Below, in pieces: positions 51,081 to 60,220 of a stretch of 64,000 nucleotides of DNA. The notes beneath the pieces were generated by a model. The model saw nothing but the letters and a program-made list of their open reading frames with translations. It had not been told where the DNA came from and ran no database searches. A program made the position numbers and the translations under genes. Source of the DNA: Pseudomonas sp. LBUM920 (GTDB taxonomy: Bacteria; Pseudomonadota; Gammaproteobacteria; Pseudomonadales; Pseudomonadaceae); contig NZ_CP027762.1 in NCBI RefSeq assembly GCF_003852315.1, positions 2,027,501-2,091,500 of the forward strand. The letters run 5' to 3'. Numbering within the stretch: position 1 is the stretch's first letter; each line of letters starts with the position of its first letter.

Positions 51081-52820
51081 TCAGAGCTTCGGCAGTTGCC
51101 CCACACGGCCCATCATTTCCGTGACGATCTGCAGGTCCAGCAAGAACTGCTCGACGGTCTTGAACTCACCGTCGGTGTGCCCGGTGTACTTCACGTCCGG
51201 CTTCGCCAGGCCGAATTGCACGCCATTGGGCAGATCATGCACGGAGGTCGCGCCGGCCGAGGTGCCGAACGTGTGCTCCATGCCGAGGTTTTCGCTGGCC
51301 ACGGACAGCAGGGCTTTGACCCACTCACCTTCAGGGTTGCGGTACATCGGCTCGGCCACCGAGTAGGTGACGTTCATCGCCACTTTGGTGCGCGTGTCCC
51401 AGGCGCTGATTTTCTCTTCGATTTCAGTTTTGAGCACCTCCGGCGATTTGCCTTTGGGGATGCGCAGGTTCACCGCCAGCTTGAAGGCTTTGTCATCCTG
51501 GCCGACAAACGTCAGCGAGGTGGTCAGTGGTCCCATGAACGCATCGGAGAAGCCCACACCCAACTTGCCGCCCAGGTAATCCAGGCCCCAGTTGTCAGCT
51601 GCATAGTGTGCAGCGTCGGTGATGTGGTTGTGCTTCAGCGCGATTTTGCCGTCAATGCTGTGGATCAGTTCCAGCATGCGTGCGACCGGGTTGACGCCCG
51701 CTTCCGGCTCGGAGGAGTGAGCCGACACACCGGTGAGCGTCAACTTGACCTCTTTGCCGACCACCTTGGCCGTTACGTCGAAATTGCCACCGTTTTGCTT
51801 GACGTAGTCAGCGCCGGCTTTCTGCAGGCTGGCGGCCAGTTCAGCAGGCTTGTCGCTGAGCAGGGTGGCGACCGAGACCGACGGAATCTGGTTGGTGGCC
51901 ATGCCGCCGGTCATCGAGATAATTTCCGCGCCTTTGCCAGTGCCTTTGCGCACCGGGAAGCTCGCCATGACGGTGCCGTAGCCTTTCTCGGCAATCACGA
52001 CCGGGTAGCCGCCATCCAGCGCCAGGTTGTATTGCGGCACCGGGTTGTGTTCGAAGTAATAGGGGATCGCGTCGCCCATGGTTTCTTCAGTGGTGTCCAC
52101 CAACAGTTTGAAGTTGCGCGCCAGCGGCAGCTTCTCTTCCTTGATCACCTTCATGGCATACAGGGCTACCACGATGCCGTTTTTGTCATCCTCGGTGCCG
52201 CGGCCATACATGCGATCGCCAATCAGCGTGACCTTGAACGGGTCGAGCTTGGTGCCGTCCTTGAGCACCCAGTTTTCCGGCGTCACCGGCACCACGTCGG
52301 CGTGCGCGTGAATGCCGACGACTTCATCGCCGCTGCCTTCCAGCGAAATTTCGTAAACGCGGTTGTCGATGTTGCGGAAGTTCAGGTTGAAGGCTTTGGC
52401 CAGGCTCTGGATCTTGTCGGCGATCTTGAGGAATTCCGGGTTCTTGTACTGCGGCAGGCCGTCGACGTTGAAGGTCGGAATTTCCACCAGCTCGCGCAGG
52501 GTTTCGAGCGCGGCTTTGCCGTATTTAACGCGGGTGTAAATACCCAGCAGGCGGTTGATTTCGTTCTGCTGGTCGGCGGTCAGGGTTTTGTTGTCCAGGA
52601 AGGCGTCGATGGCCGGGCCGACGTCATCGGTTTTCGCCAGGTCGCTCTTGGCCAGAGTGCCGAGGAAACCACGGAAATCGCTGGCTGGGGTTTCGCTGAA
52701 ATGTTTGATAATGGTCGCGCTTTGTTCGGCGCTGATGTTGGCGAAGGCGGGGGTGGCAATGGCCGAAAAGCTGGCCGCGAACAGGGTGGCAGCCACCAGT
52801 TTTTTCAGTGGAAAATGCAT
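51081..52820 (-). CDS. Exported M20 family dipeptidase
   Basis: A 579-residue zinc peptidase with a signal peptide (LVAATLFAASFSAIATPAFA), so periplasmic. Metal and catalytic motifs in order: GIHAHADVVPV, GRGTEDDKNG, DTTEETMGD, then the dimerisation lobe with GVSAHSSEPEAG, and the C-terminal YTGHTDGEF. It resembles the Sapep/PepV dipeptidases. The start at ATG 52820 gives the typical signal; ATG 52832 behind AAGGA is also possible, the reading frame is open to 52889. It lies next to the REPIN array. Confidence 0.9.
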   Translation of the reverse strand: MHFPLKKLVAATLFAASFSAIATPAFANISAEQSATIIKHFSETPASDFRGFLGTLAKSDLAKTDDVGPAIDAFLDNKTLTADQQNEINRLLGIYTRVKYGKAALETLRELVEIPTFNVDGLPQYKNPEFLKIADKIQSLAKAFNLNFRNIDNRVYEISLEGSGDEVVGIHAHADVVPVTPENWVLKDGTKLDPFKVTLIGDRMYGRGTEDDKNGIVVALYAMKVIKEEKLPLARNFKLLVDTTEETMGDAIPYYFEHNPVPQYNLALDGGYPVVIAEKGYGTVMASFPVRKGTGKGAEIISMTGGMATNQIPSVSVATLLSDKPAELAASLQKAGADYVKQNGGNFDVTAKVVGKEVKLTLTGVSAHSSEPEAGVNPVARMLELIHSIDGKIALKHNHITDAAHYAADNWGLDYLGGKLGVGFSDAFMGPLTTSLTFVGQDDKAFKLAVNLRIPKGKSPEVLKTEIEEKISAWDTRTKVAMNVTYSVAEPMYRNPEGEWVKALLSVASENLGMEHTFGTSAGATSVHDLPNGVQFGLAKPDVKYTGHTDGEFKTVEQFLLDLQIVTEMMGRVGQLPKL

Positions 52821-52954
52821 GACTAGAGGCATTCCTTTGCAAAAGAGGAGTGGGAAAATTTCTGATCGAAATGTCAGAAACAATTTCACACACTACCATC
52901 ACGAAGGAGTGGTAGGGGAGACCCGGATGAGGGAAATGTCCTACCTCGGTATTT

Positions 52955-54081
52955 GAGCCACCAAGCATCAACTGTGGGAGCGGGCTTGCCCGCGAAGGCG
53001 GTGTGTCAGTCAGCGCCTAGGTTGGCTGACACTCCGCTATCGCGGGCAAGCCCGCTCCCACATTGTTTTTTTGCGTAGGAAGAACCGAGTTCAGCTCACG
53101 GCTTGCCAGGATGCGGGTCCGGGACTGCGCCGCTACATCCAGCGCTCTGGCATATGGCCCATTCCACATGAGCCACCAAGCATCAACTGTGGGAGCGGGC
53201 TTGCCCGCGAAGGCGGTGTGTCAGTCAGCGCCTAGGTTGGCTGACACTCCGCTATCGCGGGCAAGCCCGCTCCCACATTGTTTTTTTGCGTAGGAAGAAC
53301 CGAGTTCAGCTCACGGCTTGCCAGGGTGCGGGTTCGGGTACTGCGCCGCTACATCCAGCGCTTTGGCATACGGCCCATCCCACAATTGCGCGTGCAGCTC
53401 GCCCACCCGCTTGGCCATCGCCGCGTCATGCATCACCACTTCCAATGTGAGCCACCAAGCATCAACTGTGGGAGCGGGCTTGCCCGCGAAGGCGGTGTGT
53501 CAGTCAGCGCCTACATTGGCTGACACTCCGCTATCGCGGGCAAGCCCGCTCCCACTTTTTTTTTGCGTAGGAAGAACCGAGTTCAGCTCACGGCTTGCCA
53601 GGATGCGGGTCCGGGTACTGCGCCGCTACATCCAGCGCTTTGGCATAGGGTCCCTCCCACAATTGCGCATGCAGCTCGCCCACCCGCTTGGCCATCGCCG
53701 CGTCATGCCTCACCACTTCCATTTGAGCCACCAAGCATCAACGGTGGGAGCGGGCTTGCCCGCGAAGGCGGTGTGTCAGTCAGCGCCTACGTTAACTGAC
53801 ACTCCGCTATCGCGGGCAAGCCCGCTTCCACTTTGTTTTTTTGCGTAGGAAGAGCCGAGTTCAGCTCACGGCTTGCCAGGATGCGGGTCGGGGTACTGCG
53901 CCGCTACATCCAGCGCTTTGGCATACGGCCCATCCCACATGAGCCACCAGGCATCAACGGTGGGAGCGGGCTTGCCCGCGAAGGCGGTGTGTCAGTCAGC
54001 GCCTAGGTTGGCTGACACTCCGCTATCGCGGGCAAGCCCGCTCCCACATTGTTTTTTTGCGTAGGAAGAGCCGAGTTCAGC
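52955..54081. repeat. Tandem array of five REPIN + gene-tail units
   Basis: Five units begin with GAGCCACCAAGCATC (or one-base variants) at 52955, 53170, 53449, 53725 and 53941. Each holds a REPIN of the GAGCGGGCTTGCCCGCGAA type and then GCGTAGGAAGAACCGAGTTCA plus a copy of the 3' end of the adjacent PLD-like gene. Copies of the tail are about 75 or 137 bp, giving unit lengths of 215, 279, 276 and 216. The fifth unit joins the complete gene. Small differences between copies show they are not sequencing artefacts. The non-coding part 52821-52954 shows nothing else. Confidence 0.9.
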
Positions 54082-55299
54082 TCACGGCTTGCCAGGATGC
54101 GGGTCGGGGTACTGCGCCGCTACATCCAGCGCTTTGGCATATGGCCCATCCCACAATTGCGCATGCAGCTCGCCCACCCGCTTGGCCATCGCCGCGTCAT
54201 GCATCACCACTTCCAGGTTGCGCGAGTTATCCAGGTACCCGCCCAGCCAGTTGCTGGTGCCGACCCATGCTACTTGCCCGTCAATTTCCATGGTCTTGCT
54301 GTGGATCACCCGCGCGTAAGGGATAAACCCCTGCTTGGCCTGCGGCAGCGTGACGATTTTGACCTCTACGTTCGGCAGCACGGCGAGGCTTTTGAGGTAG
54401 GGCAGTTCCAGCGAGTCGGTGTTCCAGTTGGACACCATCAGCTTGATCGACACCCCACGCGCGGCGGCGGCGCGCACGGCGTTGTCGATCACCGCGTAGT
54501 ACGGCCGGGTTCGGTCCGGCCCGTAGGACAGCGGCGCGTAGTCGAGCAGTTGCACGCGCACTTCTTTTCTGGCCTCGCTCAACAGGCGCGGCAGTTCCAG
54601 CTGTGAATCGCCTACGCCGGGCGGGTTGTAGCGTTGCGGGCTGGCCACCAGATAGTTGCCGGTGCGTGCCGGCTCCTGGCCCGCAGCCGGCAGCGGCACG
54701 GGTTGCTTATCTGCAAGCGCGGCCTGGGCCTGCCAGTCCTGATTGAAGATCGCCTGCACCTGGCTGACCACGGTGGCATCGCTGATGCGCAAACCGGTCT
54801 CGTGGATATGTTCCAGCGAACGCCAATCGAAGTTCTGGCTGCCGACAAACGCCTGCTTGCCGTCCACCACCATGTACTTGGCGTGGATAATCCCGCCGCT
54901 CAACTGCCCATAGGCCAGCACACGGAAGGTCAGGTTGGGAATCGCGCGCAGGCGTTCCAGGGTAGAAGCCTCCGACAGCCGAATGCCTTTTTCCTCAAGC
55001 AAAAAGCGAATCTTCACACCACGTTTGCCGGCAGCTTCCAGATGCTCAATCACCGTGTCCATCACCGAGCCAGGATGGTCGGCCGCGTAGAACTGGCCGA
55101 TATCAATGCTGTTTTTTGCGCCATCAAACAAGGCGATCCACACCGGCCCCGGCTGGCGCAAATCGGCCGTGCCCAGCGCGGCGTCCACTGGCACGGTGTG
55201 CACCAGTTCAAAGCCTGGAATTGAAAAGTCCGCCTGGGCCAGCGGACTGAGGAGCAAGCCGGTGAGGCCGGCAATACGCAACTTCATCGAAAGGGACAT
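54082..55299 (-). CDS. Exported phospholipase D-like protein
   Basis: A 405-residue protein with a signal peptide (GLTGLLLSPLAQA), therefore periplasmic or secreted. Two HKD motifs are intact: His139-Lys141-Asp146 in HAKYMVVDG and His333-Lys335-Asp340 in HSKTMEIDG, each followed by the usual GSQNF/GTSNW. PLD-superfamily enzymes cleave phosphodiesters of phospholipids or nucleic acids; the substrate cannot be told. The start is ATG 55299 rather than 55359. It is the last gene of a TonB-system operon. Its 3' end is repeated in the neighbouring array. Confidence 0.9.
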   Translation of the reverse strand: MSLSMKLRIAGLTGLLLSPLAQADFSIPGFELVHTVPVDAALGTADLRQPGPVWIALFDGAKNSIDIGQFYAADHPGSVMDTVIEHLEAAGKRGVKIRFLLEEKGIRLSEASTLERLRAIPNLTFRVLAYGQLSGGIIHAKYMVVDGKQAFVGSQNFDWRSLEHIHETGLRISDATVVSQVQAIFNQDWQAQAALADKQPVPLPAAGQEPARTGNYLVASPQRYNPPGVGDSQLELPRLLSEARKEVRVQLLDYAPLSYGPDRTRPYYAVIDNAVRAAAARGVSIKLMVSNWNTDSLELPYLKSLAVLPNVEVKIVTLPQAKQGFIPYARVIHSKTMEIDGQVAWVGTSNWLGGYLDNSRNLEVVMHDAAMAKRVGELHAQLWDGPYAKALDVAAQYPDPHPGKP

Positions 55300-55355
55300 A
55301 GGCGTCTCATCGGGCAAAAAAACGGCGGGCGCAGGTTGCGCCCGCCGTGGGAGGG

Positions 55356-56003
55356 TCACGCCGTGCGGCTGTGCAACGGCGTCGGCACCAGGTGCGGCAC
55401 TTCACTCTGCACGCGGGCACCGGTGGCAGCACGAATCAGCAGGATTTTCAGCTGGTCGTTGATGCGCTCCAGGCTGTCCTGGAAGAAGTTGTGGAACACC
55501 ACGCAGAACAGCGCGATGGCGATGCCCAACCCGGTGGCGAACAACGCCGTCCCGATGCCACCGGAGATCTGGCCTGGGTCGGACACGCCGGCACTGGCCA
55601 GCGCCTTGAAGGTGTCGATGATGCCCAGGATGGTGCCCAGCAGGCCGAGCAGCGGCGCGGCGGTGGTGATGGTCTCGATGATCCACAGGCTGCGCGACAG
55701 CGGTGCGCGGGTCTTCAGGTACTGAGTTTCGATTTCGTCGTCCAGGTCCTTGCGCGAACCCTGAGAAGCCTTTTGCGCCAGCACCGGCAGCACCATGTTC
55801 AGTGGCAGGCTGTCGCGACGGGTCAGGCCTTGCGGCAAGTCGCGCTCGCTGTGCACGTTGGCGCCCAGCACCTCGGTCAAGGCCCGCGCCTGGCGACGCA
55901 CGTAGGCGAAGTAAATGCCGCGTTCGATGGTGATGAAAATCGCAATCGCCATGGCGGCGTACATCACATAAAAGGTGATGTCGTGAAGCAGGTTCATGTC
56001 CAT
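55356..56003 (-). CDS. exbB: MotA/TolQ/ExbB-type proton channel protein
   Basis: A 215-residue ExbB-like inner-membrane protein with three hydrophobic segments (about residues 8-28, 108-135 and 148-170). The family core LLGLLGTILGIIDTFKAL and ISGGIGTALFATGLGIAIAL is intact. With ExbD and TonB of this operon it should energise the receptor. It follows the receptor gene by 17 bases; such genes usually lie next to exbD, so the order here is unusual. Confidence 0.9.
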   Translation of the reverse strand: MDMNLLHDITFYVMYAAMAIAIFITIERGIYFAYVRRQARALTEVLGANVHSERDLPQGLTRRDSLPLNMVLPVLAQKASQGSRKDLDDEIETQYLKTRAPLSRSLWIIETITTAAPLLGLLGTILGIIDTFKALASAGVSDPGQISGGIGTALFATGLGIAIALFCVVFHNFFQDSLERINDQLKILLIRAATGARVQSEVPHLVPTPLHSRTA

Positions 56004-56020
56004 GATCTATAGCCTCGCAG

Positions 56021-58309
56021 TTAGAAATTCGCTTCCAGAGAAACAGTGACGGTACGGTCCAGGCCAACGATGTAGGCCGGGTCGCCATCGCGGAAACCGC
56101 TGTAGCTCGCCGCGTTGGTTTTGGTGGTGTACACGCCGTCCAGGTACTTCTTGTCGAACAGGTTGTCGACGTTCAGGCGCAGGGTCGCGTCCTTGACGAC
56201 TTTTTTATCCACGGGCAGGTAAATACCGGCGCCGAGGTTGAAAATGGTGCGCGCAGAGATGGCTTCGTCGTTGGTCAGGTCGCCATAAAGCTTGCTGGTG
56301 AACTTGCCGCCGAAGGTGCCGTAGAAACGCCCGTCGTCGTAGCCGACGTTGGCCGCCAGCATGTTGGTCGGTACGTTGGCGAACTGCTTGCCACTGGTGG
56401 GCAGCACGATGGGTTTGCCGGCGCTGAAGACGGTCAGGTCGTCCTGCTGCTTGGAGCTGGTGTAGGTGTAGGAGGTGTAGTAATTGAAGTTGTGGGGCAG
56501 CTTGCCGCTCCACTCCAGTTCCAGGCCTTTGTTGATCACGGTGCCGGCGTTGATGTCGGCCGAATCCCCGTTGCTGTCCAGGGACGTGAGCTGGCGGTTC
56601 TTGAACTGCATGTAGAACAAGGTGGCGGCGAGGGTCATGTCTTCGCCGGTGTAGCGCCAGCCCAGTTCCTGGTTCCAGCTCAGTTCCGGTTTGGAGTCCA
56701 GCGAGCCGACGCCTTTGTCGTACAGCACGTAGTTCTGCGGAATTCGCATGTTGCGCGACAGGCTGTAGAACAGTTGGTCACGCTCGTCGAGCTGGTACTT
56801 CAGGCCGGCATTGGGCAGCAATTTGTTGTAGGTCTGGTCGGCTTTGCCTGGTTGCTCGGTGAGGCTGCCGTGGTTGGTGCCTTCACGCTCGACATTCATG
56901 TAGGCAAGGCCGGCGATCAGGGTCCAGTCCGAATTGATGTACCAGGTGTCCTGGGCCCAGACTTTTTGCGCAGGCGTCACGGTGTAGCGGTCGCGGCCTT
57001 GTACGGTGTTGCCGTTGGCATCGACCACCGAGTCGCCATCCGGCCAGGTGTCGCTGGGCTTGCCGCTGTTTTTGAGGGCAATGAACGGCTGGGTCTGGCT
57101 TTGGCGCGCGCGTTCGTACCAGTAGCCGAACTGCAGGCTGTGGTCGCTCAGGTCCCAGTTGAGTTTGGTGGTGATGCCCGGGCGCCAGGTCTGTGTGCGC
57201 GAAGGGCGGTAGTAAACGCCCGTGGTGGACGAACCGTCGGCGTTGTACTGGGCCGCCGTCGGCAGGTTGCCGAGGTCGAAAACGCCGCCCTTGTTCGAGC
57301 CGCTGTTGAGCGCATAGGCAGAGGAGCCCACGCCGCTGCCGTTGCCGTAGTAGTAATACGGGATCACCGACAGCGCCAGGTTGTCGCTCAGCTTGTACTG
57401 GGTGTTGAGCACGGCGGTAAAGGTCTGGAACGGGTTCTGCGCGAGGTCGTAGTAGCTGCTGATCTTGCCATTGGCGCCCAGCGCCGGCTTGGCCGGGTAG
57501 GGGTCATACTTGCGGCCGAACTGCTGGAACTGCGCCTTAGTCAGCTGGCTGTAACTGTTGTTGTCCTGCTCGTGGTACTTGAGGATCAGGTTGGCGGTGT
57601 TGCCGTTGCCAGCGTCGAAAAAGCTGTTCCACTCCACCTTGTCCGCCCGCACGGCCCCCGAGCCACGCCACATCTGGCCTTCGGTGTGGGACGCCGACAA
57701 CCAGTTGCTCAGGCCGTTGACCTCACCGGTGTTGAGGCGCGCAAAGGTCTTGCGCGTGGCGTTGCTGCCGACCACTTGTTTAACGAAGGCCCCGGTTTCC
57801 TTGGTCGGGCGAATGGTCACGATGCCGATGTTGCCGCCGCTGGAACCGATATGCGGGCCATCCGCTTCCGACGAACCCTGGGTGACAAAAATCTGCTCGA
57901 TGTTTTCCGGGTCGCCCAACAGGTTGGAATACAGCGCGTAGTTGCCGGAGTCGTTGATCGGCATGCCGTCGACCGACATACCGACCTGGTCGGAGTTCAT
58001 GCCGCGCATGGTGAAGCGAAAGCCCGACAGGCCGGTATTGTCCTCGCTGGAAATGTTCAGGCCCGGCGTGTACTTGAGCTTGTCGATGGCGTTGCCGGTG
58101 GCGGTTTGCTTGTCCAACGCTTCCTTGGTGACGGTCGAGCGGCCCTTGGCGCTCTCTTCCTGGACCATGTAACCGCCCCCCGCGGTTGCCTTGCCCCCCT
58201 GTACCCCAATAGTCCCGACGTCACTGTCACTGGTATCTGCCATGACCACTCCGTGGCTCATGCTAGTCGCGGCAACGAGTGCCAGATGAATACGGGTGAA
58301 CCTCATCAC
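56021..58309 (-). CDS. TonB-dependent outer-membrane receptor
   Basis: A 762-residue receptor with a signal peptide (ALVAATSMSHGVVMAD), a plug domain (ALDKQTATGNAIDKLKYTPGLNISSEDN, GMNSDQVGMSVDGMPIND, NIEQIFVTQGSSEADG) and a beta-barrel ending in VGLDRTVTVSLEANF. The plug has an N-terminal Gly-rich stretch (GVQGGKATAGGGYM). It is encoded between tonB and exbB of its own system. The substrate is unknown; the neighbouring exported PLD-like enzyme suggests a phosphodiester product, which is inference. Confidence 0.92.
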   Translation of the reverse strand: MMRFTRIHLALVAATSMSHGVVMADTSDSDVGTIGVQGGKATAGGGYMVQEESAKGRSTVTKEALDKQTATGNAIDKLKYTPGLNISSEDNTGLSGFRFTMRGMNSDQVGMSVDGMPINDSGNYALYSNLLGDPENIEQIFVTQGSSEADGPHIGSSGGNIGIVTIRPTKETGAFVKQVVGSNATRKTFARLNTGEVNGLSNWLSASHTEGQMWRGSGAVRADKVEWNSFFDAGNGNTANLILKYHEQDNNSYSQLTKAQFQQFGRKYDPYPAKPALGANGKISSYYDLAQNPFQTFTAVLNTQYKLSDNLALSVIPYYYYGNGSGVGSSAYALNSGSNKGGVFDLGNLPTAAQYNADGSSTTGVYYRPSRTQTWRPGITTKLNWDLSDHSLQFGYWYERARQSQTQPFIALKNSGKPSDTWPDGDSVVDANGNTVQGRDRYTVTPAQKVWAQDTWYINSDWTLIAGLAYMNVEREGTNHGSLTEQPGKADQTYNKLLPNAGLKYQLDERDQLFYSLSRNMRIPQNYVLYDKGVGSLDSKPELSWNQELGWRYTGEDMTLAATLFYMQFKNRQLTSLDSNGDSADINAGTVINKGLELEWSGKLPHNFNYYTSYTYTSSKQQDDLTVFSAGKPIVLPTSGKQFANVPTNMLAANVGYDDGRFYGTFGGKFTSKLYGDLTNDEAISARTIFNLGAGIYLPVDKKVVKDATLRLNVDNLFDKKYLDGVYTTKTNAASYSGFRDGDPAYIVGLDRTVTVSLEANF

Positions 58310-58330
58310 TGTCGTCCTGGTGTCGGGTGC

Positions 58331-59065
58331 TTATTGCACGCTGTAGTTGAAGGTGGCGGTGAAGCGTTGCTCGTTACGTCCACCGAAGGCTTGTTCGGGG
58401 AACGGCTTGACCTGCTTGATGCGACGCAGGCTATTGGTGGCGGCCCGATTGAGCAGCATGCTCGGCGCAGGGGTCTGGATCCCGGCATCGAGCACGCGAC
58501 CTTGTCGGTCCACCATCAACCAGACCACCACCTCGCCACTGGGGCGTTCGAGAGATGCCTGGCGGCCGGTGGGGTATTGCTTGTACGTATCCAGTTCGTT
58601 GCGCAGGCCTTTGAGGTAGCCGCCTTCCAGTGCCTGGCCATCGACTTTGGGCGGCGCCGGCGGGGCGGGTGGCGCAGGTGTCGGCGCTACGGCGGCCTGT
58701 ACCGGCTTGGCGGCAACCGGCGCCACTGGCGCTGGCGTTGGGGTCGGTTTGGCGGCGACCACCGGCTTGGGCTTGGGCACCGGCTTGGGTTTGGGTTCAG
58801 GTTTTGGCAATGGTTTGGGCGGTGGCGGCGGCGGGGCCGGTTCGGCCTCTTCATCCTCGATCACCGGCGGCGGTGGCTCCTGCTCCACCACGGGCTCGGG
58901 CACCACTTCTGGCTCGGGCTCGACCAGGGCAAGTTCAACCGCCGACTCGTCATACTGCGGCTGGATTTTCAGGGGTTGGGACTGGATACCCAGTGCAATC
59001 AGCACCAGGGCGATCAGGGCCGGGACACTGCCCAGCAGCCGACGCGCACGAAACAGGGCATACAT
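58331..59065 (-). CDS. tonB: TonB-like energy transducer
   Basis: A 244-residue TonB-family protein: an N-terminal membrane anchor (LIALVLIALGIQ), a long Pro/Lys/Glu-rich spacer (about residues 48-135), and a C-terminal domain with YPTGRQASLERPSGEVVVWLMVDRQG and FPEQAFGGRNEQRFTATFNYS. It starts 2 bases after exbD. The C-terminal region matches the TonB family by its strand pattern rather than by a strict motif. Confidence 0.9.
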   Translation of the reverse strand: MYALFRARRLLGSVPALIALVLIALGIQSQPLKIQPQYDESAVELALVEPEPEVVPEPVVEQEPPPPVIEDEEAEPAPPPPPPKPLPKPEPKPKPVPKPKPVVAAKPTPTPAPVAPVAAKPVQAAVAPTPAPPAPPAPPKVDGQALEGGYLKGLRNELDTYKQYPTGRQASLERPSGEVVVWLMVDRQGRVLDAGIQTPAPSMLLNRAATNSLRRIKQVKPFPEQAFGGRNEQRFTATFNYSVQ

Positions 59066-59067
59066 GA

Positions 59068-59475
59068 TCAGGACTTACGCGTGGCGATGGACACGGAGGT
59101 AAAGCCACCCAGGCGCAGGGTGTCCATGACTTCCACCAGGCGCGCAACTTCCACGCCTTTGTCGCTGTTGACGATGATGGTCGAATTGGTATCCGGCTTT
59201 TCAGCGGCCTTCAGCGCAGGGACCAGGGCGTCGACCGTGAGGTCCTTGCCATCGAGTTGCAGCTGGCCTTGCAGGCCCAGCGTGAGGATGAATTTGTTCT
59301 GCGGCTTGAGTTGCTGCGCGCTGCTGGCGCTGGGCAGTTGAGTCTTCATGCCGAGTGCCGGAATCACGTTCAAACTCACCAGTACGAAAAACACCAGGAG
59401 GAACATCATCACGTCGATCATCGGGATCAGCTCGATGTGTGCCTTGCGTTTCTTGGGTTCATCCCAGGTTCTCAT
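59068..59475 (-). CDS. exbD: ExbD-type biopolymer transport protein
   Basis: A 135-residue protein with one membrane helix (MIDVMMFLLVFFVLVSL) containing the conserved Asp (IDVMMFL) needed for proton flow, and a short periplasmic domain. It is the first gene of the exbD-tonB-receptor-exbB-PLD operon. A weak Pho-box-like sequence lies about 115 bases upstream. Confidence 0.9.
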   Translation of the reverse strand: MRTWDEPKKRKAHIELIPMIDVMMFLLVFFVLVSLNVIPALGMKTQLPSASSAQQLKPQNKFILTLGLQGQLQLDGKDLTVDALVPALKAAEKPDTNSTIIVNSDKGVEVARLVEVMDTLRLGGFTSVSIATRKS

Positions 59476-59588
59476 TCTGTTGCCCCGTCATTGAATTAGG
59501 GGCGACACGCTAACAACCAAAAATGACCGAATGGTTAACTTTAATTGACGTTTTGAAGGCTCTAGGACGCGTCTTGCAGGGGATTTGC

Positions 59589-59606
59589 CTTGCAGTTTTA
59601 TGACGT
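59589..59606 (-). promoter_or_regulatory. Weak Pho-box-like sequence upstream of exbD
   Basis: Minus strand ACGTCATAAAACTGCAAG compares with the PhoB consensus of two CTGTCAT repeats separated by four bases: the AAAA spacer and about nine of fourteen repeat positions match. This is a marginal hit by eye. Confidence 0.25.
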
Positions 59607-59665
59607 AATGCAATTGACATGAAGGCCATACATTCTTGAAGAATTTATCTCCAGAGCCTGCTCGT

Positions 59666-60220
59666 ATGCCCACTGCATTGCCGCATTTACCCACCTCGCG
59701 ACTACTATTGCGCGCGCTGCAAATGGACCAGGCCGAGGTGCTTTACAGACTCGCCAATGGGCCGAAAATTGCTGACAACACGGCCAATATTCCGTCGCCC
59801 TATACCTTGCAGACCGCCCAGGACTTTATTGCCGGGATCGCCGAAAAATACCGTGCGGGTGAGGTGCTGAACCTGGGGATGCATGTGCGAGCAACCGGCG
59901 AGCTGATCGGCATGGTCAGCCTGCGTCTGAATGCCCGTCATCACGCCGGGCATTTGGGTGGCTGGGTGGCGGCGCACGCTCGCAACCAGGGGTATGCGGC
60001 GGAAGCGGCGAGTGCGGTGATGGACTTCGGGTTTGCCACGCTGGGGCTGCAGCGTGTCGGTAGCCAGTGTTTTGGTCGCAACAAGGAGTCGGCGCGGGTC
60101 ATGCAGAAAATTGGCCTGCACTATGAAGGCTGCCTGCGCGAAGCGTTTTTCAAGAACGGTGTGTACGAGGATTTGCTGACATTCGCCAGCGTGCGCAGCG
60201 ACTGGGAGCGAGCGTTGTGA
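59666..60220 (+). CDS. GNAT family N-acetyltransferase (RimJ-like)
   Basis: A 184-residue acetyltransferase: TSRLLLRALQMDQAEVLYRL at the N-terminus, the acetyl-CoA loop in GGWVAAHARNQGYAAEAASA, and FGRNKESARVMQKIGL with YEGCLREAFFKNG in the C-terminal half, like ribosomal-protein acetyltransferases. Start at ATG 59666 rather than the TTG at 59636. Its stop overlaps the GTG start of the next gene. Confidence 0.9.
   Translation: MPTALPHLPTSRLLLRALQMDQAEVLYRLANGPKIADNTANIPSPYTLQTAQDFIAGIAEKYRAGEVLNLGMHVRATGELIGMVSLRLNARHHAGHLGGWVAAHARNQGYAAEAASAVMDFGFATLGLQRVGSQCFGRNKESARVMQKIGLHYEGCLREAFFKNGVYEDLLTFASVRSDWERAL

Noticed and set aside
53063..54064. Short plus-strand frames within the REPIN array
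   Set aside because: They start in REPIN or antisense gene-tail sequence, repeat with the array and have no ribosome binding sites.
52955..54081. CRISPR-like regular repeat
   Set aside because: Units are 215-279 bp with inner inverted REP arms and copies of gene sequence, not short direct repeats with unique spacers, and no cas genes are near.
56492..59341. A 949-codon plus-strand open frame opposite the TonB operon
   Set aside because: It is antisense to three well-supported genes, has no ribosome binding site or family similarity, and reflects the codon bias of GC-rich DNA.
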